NCBI GenBank assembly: GCA_963696405.1
Contig: CAVOJY010000006.1
Coordinates: forward strand, 928,314-992,313
DNA: 64,000 nt
Reading direction: 5' to 3'
Source: CAVOJY01 sp963696405
Lineage (GTDB): Bacteria > Chloroflexota > Limnocylindria > Limnocylindrales > CSP1-4
Both the position numbers and the translations under genes were made by a program. The notes beneath the pieces were generated by a model, which worked only from the letters and a program-made list of their open reading frames with translations, made no database searches and was not told the DNA's origin. Every line of letters begins with the position of its first letter. Position 1 is the stretch's first letter. This document shows positions 8,479-17,590 of this stretch, one piece after another.

Positions 8479-8500
8479 ATGGGCGGCCCTATCCGCCCAT
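8479..8500 (+). terminator. GC hairpin after the cupin gene
   Basis: ATGGGCGG and CCGCCCAT form a perfect 8-bp stem around a 6-nt CCCTAT loop. It lies about 140 bp beyond the cupin stop. There is no T-run, so it would be at most a weak or Rho-assisted terminator. Confidence 0.3.
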
Positions 8501-8530
8501 TGAACCGTAGGGCGCCCTTCGGGTCGCGGT

Positions 8531-8655
8531 TCACACGCACCCCGTCAGAGATGATGCGGTGCGAGCGGCGGCGCGCTCGTGCTCCGGGAGCATCGCCAAC
8601 GCCTCGTTGATGAGGTCAGGAGGGCGCGCTCGATCGGCGTGAGTTCGGTGTTCAT
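8531..8655 (-). pseudogene. Small phage-type gene following the terminase remnant, frameshifted
   Basis: ATG at 8655, with AAGGA just upstream, begins MNTELTPIERALL. The reading then shifts by one base into DLINEALAMLPEHERAAART, which ends at 8531. The start overlaps the stop of the preceding gene in an ATGA. Small helical proteins of this kind follow small-terminase genes in some actinophage and Chloroflexi prophages, but I cannot name it. Confidence 0.5.
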
Positions 8656-9225
8656 TCCTTGCTCCCTTCGATGACGGGCAGGCGCGGTCCGGCCGGTCGA
8701 CCACGCCCGCGAGCAGTCCCGCGTTGAGCTGGGCCAGGGACTTCGCGGCATCCGAGAAGGTCAGGCCGAGCCGTAACCGTGACAGGGGCGACAGCCCGAA
8801 GCGGGCCTCGAACTGCCGGATCTCCGGGTCCAGGACCGCGATCTGCCGCATGAGCGGGTTCGGCACAGGCTCGCCCTTGGGGCCGGCGACGAACCGGCCG
8901 AGAGCACGGACGGCTGGTCGGCCCTCCCGTTCGATGAGCTTGGGGCAGATGCCCGCCTTCGTCTTCTCGACGGTGACGTAGCGGACGTGGCCCTCGGAGA
9001 GCAGCGAGCGGATGAGGTAGCTGGCGATGTCGCCGGAGAGGCCGGCGGCCTCGTACAGCACCAGCATCCGGTGCTCGAGAGGTTCCTTGTCGTAGGCGAG
9101 GACCCTTTGCGATATGGCCGACAAGGCGTAGCAGGCAGAGGGCGGGAAGAGGCCGAGCACCTGCTCGACGAGGTAGCTCTTTCCCCCCGCAGATGTAGCA
9201 GCATGTCGCCCGCCTCCGCTCGAGA
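8652..9225 (-). pseudogene. Prophage relic: ATPase fragment joined to P27-type small terminase C-terminus
   Basis: In one minus-strand frame a Walker-A-like GGKSYLVEQVLGLFPPSA and the segment LYEAAGLSGDIASYLIRSLLSEGHVRY come from a phage/plasmid helicase-primase type ATPase. They run directly into GRFVAGPKGEPVPNPLMRQI, EIRQFEARFGLSPLSRLRLG and FSDAAKSLAQLN, which look like the C-terminal part of a P27-family phage terminase small subunit. The tail then shifts frame to LPVIEGSKE and stops at 8652. Two phage genes have thus been joined by an internal deletion. It lies just inside the tRNA-Ile at 9730, a typical prophage attachment gene. Family calls are from memory of the motifs. Confidence 0.65.
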
Positions 9226-9644
9226 GGCGCCGGCGCGGAATCGGGGGTCGGGGCTGCCCGTCCACCACGCACCTCCGACCTGGCCGCCTCGGACGTCTGA
9301 ACCGCCGGGGCGGCTTTTCGTGAGCGGGCCCGGGCCGAGCGGAACGCGAGACGAGCAAAGTAGGCCCGCCTGGCGAGCGCCGCCCGACGTGAGCGTTCCT
9401 GGGGGCTGAGGCTCCCGACGGGGTCGGCCTCAGCCTCGAAGCGGCTGCTCGACGGACGGATCGTGCCGCCGTGGGCATCGTGGGACTCGAGGTGGCGGAC
9501 CAAGGCGTCGAGCGCCGCCCAGCTAGATCCGGGAGGTCTTCGGTTACCGGGACGCGGCGAGGTGGAGAGCGAAGGAGTGCCGTAGACTCGTGAGAGCGTC
9601 AGGAGCGTAGGTGGAGGTCGGCATTGGGACCTTCCGTTGGCTGC

Positions 9645-9727
9645 TCAGTAGTGCGACGTGCTAACGATAGACCGGTGCCGCCTTGCCGGTAACGGCTCAG
9701 TTTCGTGCGTGGACTGAGCATCCGCTC
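9645..9727 (+). repeat. Boundary element with inverted repeat, right copy
   Basis: Related to 3904-3990: the GCTCAGTAGTGCGACGTGCT block is followed by a hairpin GCTCAGT-TTCGTGCGTGG-ACTGAGC ending at about 9720. It directly precedes the intact tRNA-Ile, so the order here is element then tRNA, the mirror of the left boundary (tRNA fragment then element). Confidence 0.6.
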
Positions 9728-9729
9728 GC

Positions 9730-9806
9730 GGGGGAGTAGCTCAATCGGTTAGAGCATCCGCCTTATACGCGGCTGGTTCCTGGTTCGAGTCCAGGCTCCC
9801 CTACCA
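9730..9806 (+). tRNA. tRNA-Ile with UAU anticodon, CCA encoded
   Basis: The gene folds as a standard cloverleaf: acceptor GGGGGAG/CTCCCCT, D stem GCTC/GAGC, anticodon loop C-T-TAT-A-C, T arm CCTGG-TTCGAGT-CCAGG, discriminator A and encoded CCA. The anticodon stem has a T27-C43 mismatch above four GC pairs. TAT at 34-36 reads AUA directly. Most bacteria read AUA with a lysidine-modified CAT tRNA instead, so this anticodon is uncommon. A 41-nt copy of its 5' part lies at 3860. Confidence 0.93.
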
Positions 9807-9831
9807 CCGTCGCCCTCTTCGCCCGGCGTTC

Positions 9832-11169
9832 CTACAGCAGCGGCGAGAGGACGTCCATCGCACGGTCCCAGGCGCGCTGGAGCGGCTTGGTGGGGATCTC
9901 GACCGGGGCGGACACCGCCTCGAAGGCGTCGAAGACGTGCTCCTGCACGCGCTGGGCCACTCCGGCATCCTCGAACAGCAGGTTCAGCTCGAAGTTGTGG
10001 AAGAGGCTGAGGGCGTCGAGGTTGCAGCCGCCGAGCATGGCCGTGTCGTCGACGCGCATGACCTTGGCGTGCGCCATGTCGGGGTGCTTGACGGTGCGGA
10101 TCCCGGCATCGGCCAGGCGCTGGTAGTTGGCCCGCATCGCGGCGGCAGGATACGGGGGGGTGGGCTTGCCGGGAACGATGACCAGCACGTCCACGCCGCG
10201 CTCGGCGGCGTCCATCAGCCGCTCGAGGATGCCGTGATCGGTGATGTAGGGGTTGACGATGGCGATGCGGCGCTCGGCGGTCTCCAGGAGCTGCTCGGTC
10301 GCGTCGCTGATGGGATGGTGGCCCGTGCCGGGGACGTTGACGAGCACGGTGGTCCGGATGCCACCCTCCGCCGGCGCCTCCAGCAACGGGAACAGCGGGT
10401 CCAGCGGGTCCGGGCCTGCCGGAAGCTCTCCTCCCTGGCAGAGCCAGGTCGAGAGGAACACGGCCTGGAGCTGGGCGACCACGGGTCCCTCGACCCGGGT
10501 CATCGTGTCGTAGAACTGCTCGTCGTTGAAGTGGTCCTCGATGCCGCTCCCGCCGACGTACCCGATCCGCCCGTCCACCACCATCATCTTGCGGTGATCG
10601 AAGTGACCCAGGTCGTCGAACCGCGGGTCGAGCCTGCGGGTTCCGCCGAGGGGGCCGTCGATGTCGGGGCCGAGGCCCTCGTTCATCACGATCGCCACCC
10701 CGCCGTCCACGAGCTCGCGGTAGAGCTGCTTGGACCCCATCCGCACCTCGCTGCCGAGGCTGTCGACGGACAGGCGCACGGGCACCCCCTCGCCGACCTT
10801 CGCGACCAGGGCGTCGCGGAACTCGCTCCCGATGTCGCCCACCTTGAAGCCGTAGATGAGGAGGTGGACCGAGGAGGTCGCCCCCCGGATGTCCTCGAGC
10901 ATGCGCGGGAAGTACTCGTGGCCATGCACCAGGGGCTCAACCTGCGTGGCCAGAGAGGGCGCGTAGGAAACGGCCAGGTCCCGCCGTCCGACGTGCGCAA
11001 CCTCTCCCAGTCGGGCGATCCACTCCCGTGCCCCCTCGGCGCTGACCGCGTCGGATCCCGACGGGTATGCGGGCACTCTCCTGACGCGGGCCCGTGCGTA
11101 GACTGCCGCGGCGGCCGCCGAGACCGCGGCGCCGGTCGCCATGATGGCGATGCGCGTCCGGTTGCCCAT
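9832..11169 (-). CDS. Phospholipase D-like / cardiolipin synthase-family protein
   Basis: 445 residues from the ATG at 11169, preceded by GAGGAGAAC; a start 48 nt earlier lacks this. An N-terminal hydrophobic segment (IAIMATGAAVSAAAAAVYA) anchors it to the membrane. Two HKD motifs are present: HFDHRKMMVVDGRIGYVGGS in the middle and MAHAKVMRVDDTAMLGGCNL near the C-terminus, both with the H-x-K-x4-D residues intact. These enzymes transfer phosphatidyl groups, for example making cardiolipin, or hydrolyse phosphodiesters. Its 3' end lies 26 bp from the tRNA-Ile gene. The exact substrate cannot be told. Confidence 0.88.
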   Translation of the reverse strand: MGNRTRIAIMATGAAVSAAAAAVYARARVRRVPAYPSGSDAVSAEGAREWIARLGEVAHVGRRDLAVSYAPSLATQVEPLVHGHEYFPRMLEDIRGATSSVHLLIYGFKVGDIGSEFRDALVAKVGEGVPVRLSVDSLGSEVRMGSKQLYRELVDGGVAIVMNEGLGPDIDGPLGGTRRLDPRFDDLGHFDHRKMMVVDGRIGYVGGSGIEDHFNDEQFYDTMTRVEGPVVAQLQAVFLSTWLCQGGELPAGPDPLDPLFPLLEAPAEGGIRTTVLVNVPGTGHHPISDATEQLLETAERRIAIVNPYITDHGILERLMDAAERGVDVLVIVPGKPTPPYPAAAMRANYQRLADAGIRTVKHPDMAHAKVMRVDDTAMLGGCNLDALSLFHNFELNLLFEDAGVAQRVQEHVFDAFEAVSAPVEIPTKPLQRAWDRAMDVLSPLL

Positions 11170-11247
11170 GCTTGTTCTCCTCATACGTTTCGAGAAGTAT
11201 GCCGCAGCCTGCCGCATCCGCCCGGGAGACGACCGGAGGCGCCGCGG

Positions 11248-13656
11248 TCAGTCCCGACCGGCGCGGATGAGCACCCGGATCGGCTCGATGAGGCGCGGTC
11301 GCGCCAGGGTGGATCGCCAGTAGAGGTACGCGGAGACGATCGACATGCCGATGATCGCGCCCCAGAGCTGCCAGGGCATCGGCGCCAGCTGGAAGAAGCC
11401 CGGCAGGATGACCGGGCCGGCGACCCCGACGATGACGAGGAGCACGCCCAGGGCCGCCTCCCGGGGCCGCCGCCGGAACGAGCGCGGGAAGAAGGGCGAA
11501 ACGCCCTGGACGTCCCAATACACCACGACCCCGTAGGCCAGCGCGACGATGGAAAGCGCGCTCCGGGCCAGGTTCACGTCGTTGCCAAAACCGAAGTAGG
11601 CGATCGCGTAGGCCGCCGCCAGGACGAGCGCTCCCAGCACGCCGGTCACGACCACCATGCCGATGACCTCGCGGGTGAAGTCGTGCACCCGCCGGGGCCG
11701 GAGAAGGCCGAGCGACACGAGGAGCGACGGCACGCCGGTGGTCATGATCGTGACCCAGGACAGCTGGCGGACCTGGCCGGGGAAGGGGAGGGCCATGAAC
11801 CCGACAAGGATCACGGCGAGGATCATGTAGGCGTTCTTCGAGAGGAGCATGCGCGTCGAGGCGTAGATCTTCTGGGTGGTGAGCTCCCCCTCCGCCATCG
11901 CCTTCGGAAGGGTCGTCAGGGCGTTGTCCATCAGCACGAGATCCGAGACGTCCTTCGCCATCTGGGCGCCGTTGGCCATGGCGATCCCCATCCGGGATTC
12001 CTTCAGGGCCGGGACGTCGTTGACGCCGTCGCCGACCATGGCGACGTACGCGCCGCGCTTCGTCAGCTGTATGGCGATCCGCTTCTTCTCCTCGGGCGAG
12101 ATGCGGGCGAAGACGTTGGTGCGCGCGACTGTGTCGGCGTATTCCTCGCCCTGCAGGGTTTCCAGCTCCGGGCCGGTGATGGCGCCCCGCACGTCCATAC
12201 CCGCCTCGCGCGCGACCGCCAGCACCGTCTCCAGGCCGTCGCCGGAGATCACCCGCAGGTTGATGCCCCGCGCGGCCAGCGAGCGCAGCGTCTCGGCGAC
12301 GTCCGGCCGCACGCGGTCCCGGAGGACGACCAGGGCGCTCGGCGCCAGGCTGGCCGGCGGGTTGCCGTCCACCGGCGCCTTCACCGCCGTCCCGAACGCC
12401 ACAACCCGCAGGCCGCGCGTCGCCGACTCGGCGACCCGGGCCAGGACGTCCGCGTCTGCCACGAGCGCGTCGGGCGCGCCCAGCACCATCGTGGACCCGC
12501 CCGCGAAGGTGACGGCCCCCCATCGACGGGCCGACTTGAAGGAGAGCTCTCCGATCTTCGCGACGTCACCCTGCGTCCTCCCGACCGCGTCGCCGATGGC
12601 CGCGGCGGTGCGGTTCTCGGTGGCCAGGTTGCCCACGTACATGGCGAGATCCCGGCGCACCTCCTCCTCGCCGCGGCCGTCCAGGGGAAGGATCGCTTCG
12701 AGGGTGAGCACGTTCAGCGTGAGGGTACCGGTCTTGTCGAAGCAGAGATCGGTCACGTTGCCCATCGACTCGACGGCATTGATGCGCTGGACGAGCGTCC
12801 GCTGGAGCCCGATGCGGATGGCCCCGTAGCTGAGCGCGATGGTCGTCGCCAGCACGAGCCCCTGCGGCACGAACGTGGTCACCAGCACGACCGCGTTCCG
12901 GACCATGTCCACCAGGCTCACGCCGCCAACGTAGCCCTGGACGAAGATGAGAGGCCCGAAGATGAGCATGAGCAGCACCGAGATCTGGACGATGGCGTCC
13001 ACCGCGCGCTGGATCGGCGTCTGCGAGTGCTTGTAGCCGGCGGCAGTCGCCCCCAGCCGGTTGACGAAGGAGTCGACGCCGACCTTCTCGGCGCGCATGA
13101 TCCCACGCCCCGCGATGACGAACGAGCCCGAGGTGAGCTGGTCACCTACCGACTTGGCAACCGCGTCCGACTCGCCGGTGATGGGACTCTCGTCCATCTC
13201 GAGGGCGTCGGCGAAGGCGCACGGTCCATCGACGGCGATCCGGTCGCCCGGCTGAACGTCAACCAGGTCATCGAGCACGACCTCGCCGGGCGGGATCTCC
13301 GCCGTCGCGCCGTCGCGGCGAACCCGTACGGTTCCCGCGGCCACGCGCGCCAGGTACTCGATCTGCCGCTTCGCCCGGATCTCCTGGATGAGCCCCGCGA
13401 CCGTGTTGATGACCACCGCGCTCGCCGCGAACAGGGTGTCGCCGAGCTGGCCGAGGGCAAGCAGGACGACCAGGAGGACCGTGAGCGTGATGTTGAACGG
13501 CGTGATGAGGTTGTCGCGGAAGATGTCGCGGTACGAGCGGCCGGTGGAGGGCCGGTAGGCGTTCGTCTGTCCGTTCGCGACGCGATCGGCGACCTCGACC
13601 GAGGTGAGGCCATGGAGCGACGCCGCGGGGACCTGCGCGCGCTCGATGCTCACACG
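11248..13656 (-). CDS. P-type cation-transporting ATPase, CtpE-like
   Basis: About 802 residues from a GTG at 13656; an ATG at 13740 would overlap the divergent gene and add a non-conserved leader. Order of features: two N-terminal helices, actuator loop with PITGESDAV, helix pair with TTFVPQGLVLATT, phosphorylation site CFDKTGTLTLN, nucleotide domain, hinge MVGDGVNDVPALKES, then C-terminal helices. The transmembrane motif is PQGL instead of the usual PEGL. From memory this resembles mycobacterial CtpE, which imports calcium; the ion here is inferred. It is divergently arranged with a secreted-protein gene across about 56 bp. Confidence 0.88.
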   Translation of the reverse strand, partial: RVSIERAQVPAASLHGLTSVEVADRVANGQTNAYRPSTGRSYRDIFRDNLITPFNITLTVLLVVLLALGQLGDTLFAASAVVINTVAGLIQEIRAKRQIEYLARVAAGTVRVRRDGATAEIPPGEVVLDDLVDVQPGDRIAVDGPCAFADALEMDESPITGESDAVAKSVGDQLTSGSFVIAGRGIMRAEKVGVDSFVNRLGATAAGYKHSQTPIQRAVDAIVQISVLLMLIFGPLIFVQGYVGGVSLVDMVRNAVVLVTTFVPQGLVLATTIALSYGAIRIGLQRTLVQRINAVESMGNVTDLCFDKTGTLTLNVLTLEAILPLDGRGEEEVRRDLAMYVGNLATENRTAAAIGDAVGRTQGDVAKIGELSFKSARRWGAVTFAGGSTMVLGAPDALVADADVLARVAESATRGLRVVAFGTAVKAPVDGNPPASLAPSALVVLRDRVRPDVAETLRSLAARGINLRVISGDGLETVLAVAREAGMDVRGAITGPELETLQGEEYADTVARTNVFARISPEEKKRIAIQLTKRGAYVAMVGDGVNDVPALKESRMGIAMANGAQMAKDVSDLVLMDNALTTLPKAMAEGELTTQKIYASTRMLLSKNAYMILAVILVGFMALPFPGQVRQLSWVTIMTTGVPSLLVSLGLLRPRRVHDFTREVIGMVVVTGVLGALVLAAAYAIAYFGFGNDVNLARSALSIVALAYGVVVYWDVQGVSPFFPRSFRRRPREAALGVLLVIVGVAGPVILPGFFQLAPMPWQLWGAIIGMSIVSAYLYWRSTLARPRLIEPIRVLIRAGRD

Positions 13657-13712
13657 CGAAGCATAGGAGGCGCCGCTGCCATCCGTTGCCGCCGCGGCAG
13701 CGAACCGCTGAC

Positions 13713-14495
13713 ATGACGCCACAGATGCCAAGACGCTCACGGGTCGCAGCCGCCCTCGCCGGGGCGCACCGCCTTGCGGCCCTCGGGATGGTTCCGCTCG
13801 TCCTGCTCGCGTGGGCCGGCCCCGTCAGCGCACACGCGCCGTCGGTGGCCAGCGGCAACGAGCTCCCCGCAACGGCACAGGTGCTGGAGGATCCGACCCT
13901 GTCTCGTGCGATCGGCGCGACCATCGCCAGCCCAGGCGAGGTTGACTGGTACCGGATGGATCTCGGGGCAGGCGACCCGCTGGTCGTCGAGATGACCGCG
14001 CCCGACGCCGCCGGGGGTATCGCGGCCCGCTTCACGATCCTGGGTCCCGGGCTCCCGGCGCCGGTCGGTGAGGCGGTCGCCCTGGCCGCGCAGGTTGGCG
14101 CCGCGGGGTCGCAGGCCTGGGCGCCCGAGGGCGAACCCGACCGGACGAACCACGCCGGTCTCGGCTTTCTCGAGTACGGCGGCGTGCGGACGCAGGCGCC
14201 GGCGACCGGCGCCTACTGGATCGCGGTCGCCGCGGTTGAGGCCGGGTCGACCGGGAAGTACGTCCTGGCGCCGGGTGTCCGGGAGGCGTTCGGCCCGGGC
14301 GATCTCGTTGGGTACGCCTCGCTCGCCGGCTTCTTCGCCGATCCCTGGCCCCCGGACTCGGGCTTGCCCGGCTGGGTTCCGATCGCGATTGTCGGCGCGT
14401 TGATCATCGCCGCGATTGCGGCGCTCGCAGCAGCCTCGGTTCTCCTCCGTAGACGGTCCCGGCAGCCCCGGTCAGCCGTCAGCGGCGGATCGTAG
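13713..14495 (+). CDS. Secreted, C-terminally membrane-anchored protein of unknown function
   Basis: 260 residues from ATG 13713. The N-terminus has basic residues then a hydrophobic segment ending PVSAHAPS, a good signal peptide with a possible A-H-A cleavage site. The middle has a pre-peptidase-like beta pattern (GEVDWYRMDLGAGDPLVVEM, ATGAYWIAVAAVE). A C-terminal membrane helix (WVPIAIVGALIIAAIAALAA) is followed by a basic tail. It would sit on the outer face of the membrane. It is divergent from the cation ATPase, so the two may share control. Family not recognised. Confidence 0.75.
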   Translation: MTPQMPRRSRVAAALAGAHRLAALGMVPLVLLAWAGPVSAHAPSVASGNELPATAQVLEDPTLSRAIGATIASPGEVDWYRMDLGAGDPLVVEMTAPDAAGGIAARFTILGPGLPAPVGEAVALAAQVGAAGSQAWAPEGEPDRTNHAGLGFLEYGGVRTQAPATGAYWIAVAAVEAGSTGKYVLAPGVREAFGPGDLVGYASLAGFFADPWPPDSGLPGWVPIAIVGALIIAAIAALAAASVLLRRRSRQPRSAVSGGS

Positions 14496-14507
14496 GAGCC
14501 GCCCGTC

Positions 14508-15665
14508 TCAGTCTCCGACGCGGGCCCCGCGTTCCCGGCCCATGATCTCGGCCGCTGCCCACAAGGAGCGCGCAGTCATCCACGCCGCGGCGTTGAGGAG
14601 GCGCGCCCGCCGTGCGCTCTCCGGGTCGCTCCGCAGGACGAAGGCGGGGGTGAACGAGACGAACGCGATCTCCTCTCCCGCCAGGCACCATGAGCCGAGC
14701 AGCGGCGACACCGTGACGGCCTCCCGTTCAGCCCTGTTGAGGTCGTTCGCCAGCCTGGCGGACGCCGCCCCGGGCATGGTCAGCGGGAGCCGGAGCAGCG
14801 CAAGAAGCCCCGAGCCGAGTTCGGGGTGCTGATCGTCCGCGGTGAGCTGGAGCAGTGCCGTCTCAAGCCCGGCCTCGTCGGGGTCATCCGGGCGGCGCCG
14901 GTCGCCTGCCGAGCCGCGCGGGACCGCCCGGACCTGGGCACGTGCCGGACCGCTCCCCGGCGCCCGCCCACCCGCCGGTGTCCCGCCGAGGAAGGGGACC
15001 TCGGCAGTCAGGGCCCGGCCACCGGTGGTCGCAACCAGCCAGAGCTGCTCGCCCTCCCGCGCCGCGGCCTCGAAGTCGCCGGGGGTGTAGGGGGAAGGCG
15101 CCCCCCCGCCTCGGTCACGAACCCGCCGATGCCGAGCATCTCGTCGGGCTCCGGCCGCTCGCCGCGATCGGGGTGCGCCGAGACGGCCACCCGTCCGCCA
15201 ACCACCTCGCGGATGGCGTCGACGCTCGCCTCGCAGGTGGCCGCCTGGAGCACCGCCGCGGTGCTGAGCAGGTTCACCTGCCAGGTGTTCTCCCGGTGGA
15301 ACCAGGCGTGGCTGTGAGCGGAGATGGTGCCGTCTGGGTCCATCACGAAGCCCCCGAGCGTTGCCGTCAGGTTCGCCTCGGCCAGCAGACAGGAGGACCT
15401 CGTCCGTGACTGGGACCTCGCGCAGGACCTCGGTGGCGACGTGCACGCGCGTGACTGCTCCCCGTACGCGCTCGCGGACCGGCTCGGCCCAGGCGCGTTG
15501 CGCCAGCCGGTGCGGCCACCAGGTGAACCCCCGGTTCTCCGGCACGCGCCACTCCGCGTCGACCTGGAGGAGGGCCTCGATCGCCTCGAGCGCCCACGGT
15601 CCCAGGTCGGGTTCTCCCTCGGGAACCGGCGGCACCTCGACGCCGCCGACGTATTCGTCGCTCAT
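14508..15665 (-). pseudogene. Unknown protein coupled to an EamA transporter, frame broken twice
   Basis: ATG at 15665 overlaps the stop of the EamA gene in an ATGA, showing translational coupling. The frame opens with MSDEYVGGVEVPPVPEGEPD and AEWRVPENRGFTWWPHRLAQ. Near 15390 coding shifts to a second frame (DGTISAHSHAWFHRENTWQV, GGFVTEAGG) and near 15105 it returns to the first (LWLVATTGGRALTAEVPF, WCLAGEEIAFVSFTPAFVLR). The second break lies at a C7 run (15101-15107), so a sequencing indel is plausible. Intact it would have about 385 residues. I do not recognise the family. Confidence 0.6.
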
Positions 15666-16630
15666 CGAAGGCCGATGACCACGACGCCGGCCAGCACCAT
15701 GCCGATCCCCACCCACTGCGTGGGGCGAAGCCGCTCCCCCAGCCAGCCGACGCCGAAGAACACCGTGATGATGGGTGCGAAGCTGCCCGCGAGGCCCACC
15801 AGCCACGCCATCGAGCCCTCCAGCCCGATGGAGAACGCAACGTAGCCGCAGGCGTCGAAGACACCCATCGCCACCATGAGCAGGATGGTGGACCTCACTC
15901 GCAGCGCCCGCCGCAGGCTCGCTGGATCGCGGACCGCCGCAGATACCGTCGGCTGGTCGCCGGACATCTCCGTGCCGTCAGCCGCCGGCTCTGGGTGTGG
16001 CGCACGGGACCAGAGAAACCACAGTGCCGCGGCCACGATGATCCACAGGACGATCCCGGTCACCGTTCGCGAGACCGCGATCACCGGGAGCCATCCGGCG
16101 GACCTGATCGGGCCGGCGAGGAGGATCGTGAACCAGGCCCAGAGGAGCATGGCGATCAGGGCGAACACCACCCCCGGGCTCACCAGCCGGGTGCGCCGCA
16201 GGTCGCGGTCGAGCACGACCCCCGCAAGGACCACGCCCAGCGTGGCGACGACCGCGCCCAGCGCCTGCACGGCTGTCAGCGTCTCGCCGAGGATGATGAC
16301 GGCGAGGATGACGGTGAGGCCGCCGTAGGCCGACATCACCGGGCTCACCACGCTGAGTGGCCCGAGCCGGAACGCCTGGTACGTGGCGAGGTACCCGGCG
16401 GCAGAGAGGGCACCCACGGCTACCACCTGGACGAAGTCGATGGGGTTGGCCGGCAGCGATTGGCCGCTGAGAAGAAAGAGACCCCCGATGAGCACGACCG
16501 CGGTGACCTGCATGGCCGCCGCCGTGAGGAGGGTGCCGACGCGGCGCGACACGACCGTCGCGGAGATGTCGGTCAGACCCCACGCCAGCGCCGCCCCCAG
16601 ACCGAACAGCAGCCCCGTCGTCGGCGTCAT
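15662..16630 (-). CDS. EamA/DMT-family exporter
   Basis: 322 residues from ATG 16630. Ten hydrophobic segments in two EamA halves: LLFGLGAALAWGLTDISATV at the start, VSPVMSAYGGLTVILAVIIL at the end of half one, and VGLAGSFAPIITVFFGVGWL in half two. A long polar linker (about residues 215-245) separates later helices. The family exports amino acids, nucleosides or other metabolites; the substrate is unknown. Its stop overlaps the next gene's start by 4 bp. The broken dimethylargininase-type gene lies just upstream on the same strand. Confidence 0.88.
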   Translation of the reverse strand: MTPTTGLLFGLGAALAWGLTDISATVVSRRVGTLLTAAAMQVTAVVLIGGLFLLSGQSLPANPIDFVQVVAVGALSAAGYLATYQAFRLGPLSVVSPVMSAYGGLTVILAVIILGETLTAVQALGAVVATLGVVLAGVVLDRDLRRTRLVSPGVVFALIAMLLWAWFTILLAGPIRSAGWLPVIAVSRTVTGIVLWIIVAAALWFLWSRAPHPEPAADGTEMSGDQPTVSAAVRDPASLRRALRVRSTILLMVAMGVFDACGYVAFSIGLEGSMAWLVGLAGSFAPIITVFFGVGWLGERLRPTQWVGIGMVLAGVVVIGLR

Positions 16631-16754
16631 CGGCCGGTCAGCGGCCGTGGGAGGCGGAGGAGGTCCGTGATCATGCCGAGAGGCTACCGGACTGCCGTCG
16701 GCGTGTCGCCGGCCGTGGTCGCCGCCGGCCCGTGGTCGCGGCCGGATCAGCGCC

Positions 16755-17578
16755 TCACGGGATGATTGCCACCAGGCAGGTGGGCCCGCCGTCTGCGCGC
16801 GTGAACTCCTCGAGATCCACCTCGACGACGCTCTCTCCGGCGGCGCGCAGGGCGGCGGCCGTGAGCGGGTTTCCGGCCGCGATGAATGCAGCGCCCGCCG
16901 AGGGCGAGGACGTTGGCGCCGCCCGGCTCGCCGTCCGGGACGAGGATGCGCTCGACCTCGCAGCCGGGCGCAACGTCCGGCCCTGCGGCGTCGAGCGAGG
17001 CGAACCCCGCGGCCGTGCCGACGAGCCGGCGCGGCCCGAGCGCCGTCACGCCCGAAGCAAGGTGCAGACGGTCGGTGACCGGACAGAGAAACGCGCGGTA
17101 GCCCGCCGTCTGAACGGCCAGCGCCAGCTGACCGGCGCCGCAGACGTTCGACCGCCCGGAGACACCGATCGCGACGCGGTCGCCAAAAACGACGATATCC
17201 CCGCCATCGAGCGTGCCCGGATCCTCGATTCTCGACCTCGTCCGCCTGGGCCGGGACGAGGGCGCGAGCGGCGGCCGCGACCGACTCGACCTCGAGCCGG
17301 CGCGATGCGGCCCCCGGCCGGGTCACCACGAGCAGCGCCGTCCGGCCGCCGGGATCGTCGGCCCGTGGCAGGGCGAGCAGCGTGTCCGACACGAACGTCG
17401 CGTCCGGGAGATCCGGTTCGGGCGGCAGCGCCACGACCGGGACGCCGGCAGCGGCGAGTGCAGCCACGAAACCCTGGTGCTGGGCGACGGCCCGCTGCGG
17501 GTCGATGCGGTGTCGCTCCGGATGCTCCGACAGCGCCTGGCAGAATGCCGCGCCGGGTGCGCGAACGAGAACGTTCAT
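16755..17578 (-). pseudogene. Dimethylarginine dimethylaminohydrolase / arginine deiminase-type amidinotransferase, frameshifted
   Basis: The gene starts at ATG 17578, 6 nt after a TACGAT -10 box. Frame 1 gives MNVLVRAPGAAFCQALSEHP and PDATFVSDTLLALP, the substrate-binding P-D-x-x-F-V-x-D of the family. Near 17225 it shifts to PGTLDGGDIVVFGDRVAIGV, the family LDGGD motif, and PDGEPGGANVLALGG. Near 16885 it shifts again to AAFIAAGNPLTAAALRAAGE and ends GGPTCLVAIIP with the catalytic cysteine. All active-site blocks remain, so one or both breaks could be sequencing errors. Intact, it would hydrolyse methylarginines or arginine to citrulline. Confidence 0.8.
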
Positions 17579-17590
17579 CCGCGAATCGTA

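Noticed and set aside
9937..13716. A 1259-codon plus-strand open frame opposite the phospholipase D and P-type ATPase genes
   Set aside because: It is the antisense shadow of two genes with clear motifs on the minus strand; its product is Asp/Gly/His/Arg-rich with no family pattern. Long antisense frames are expected at this GC content.
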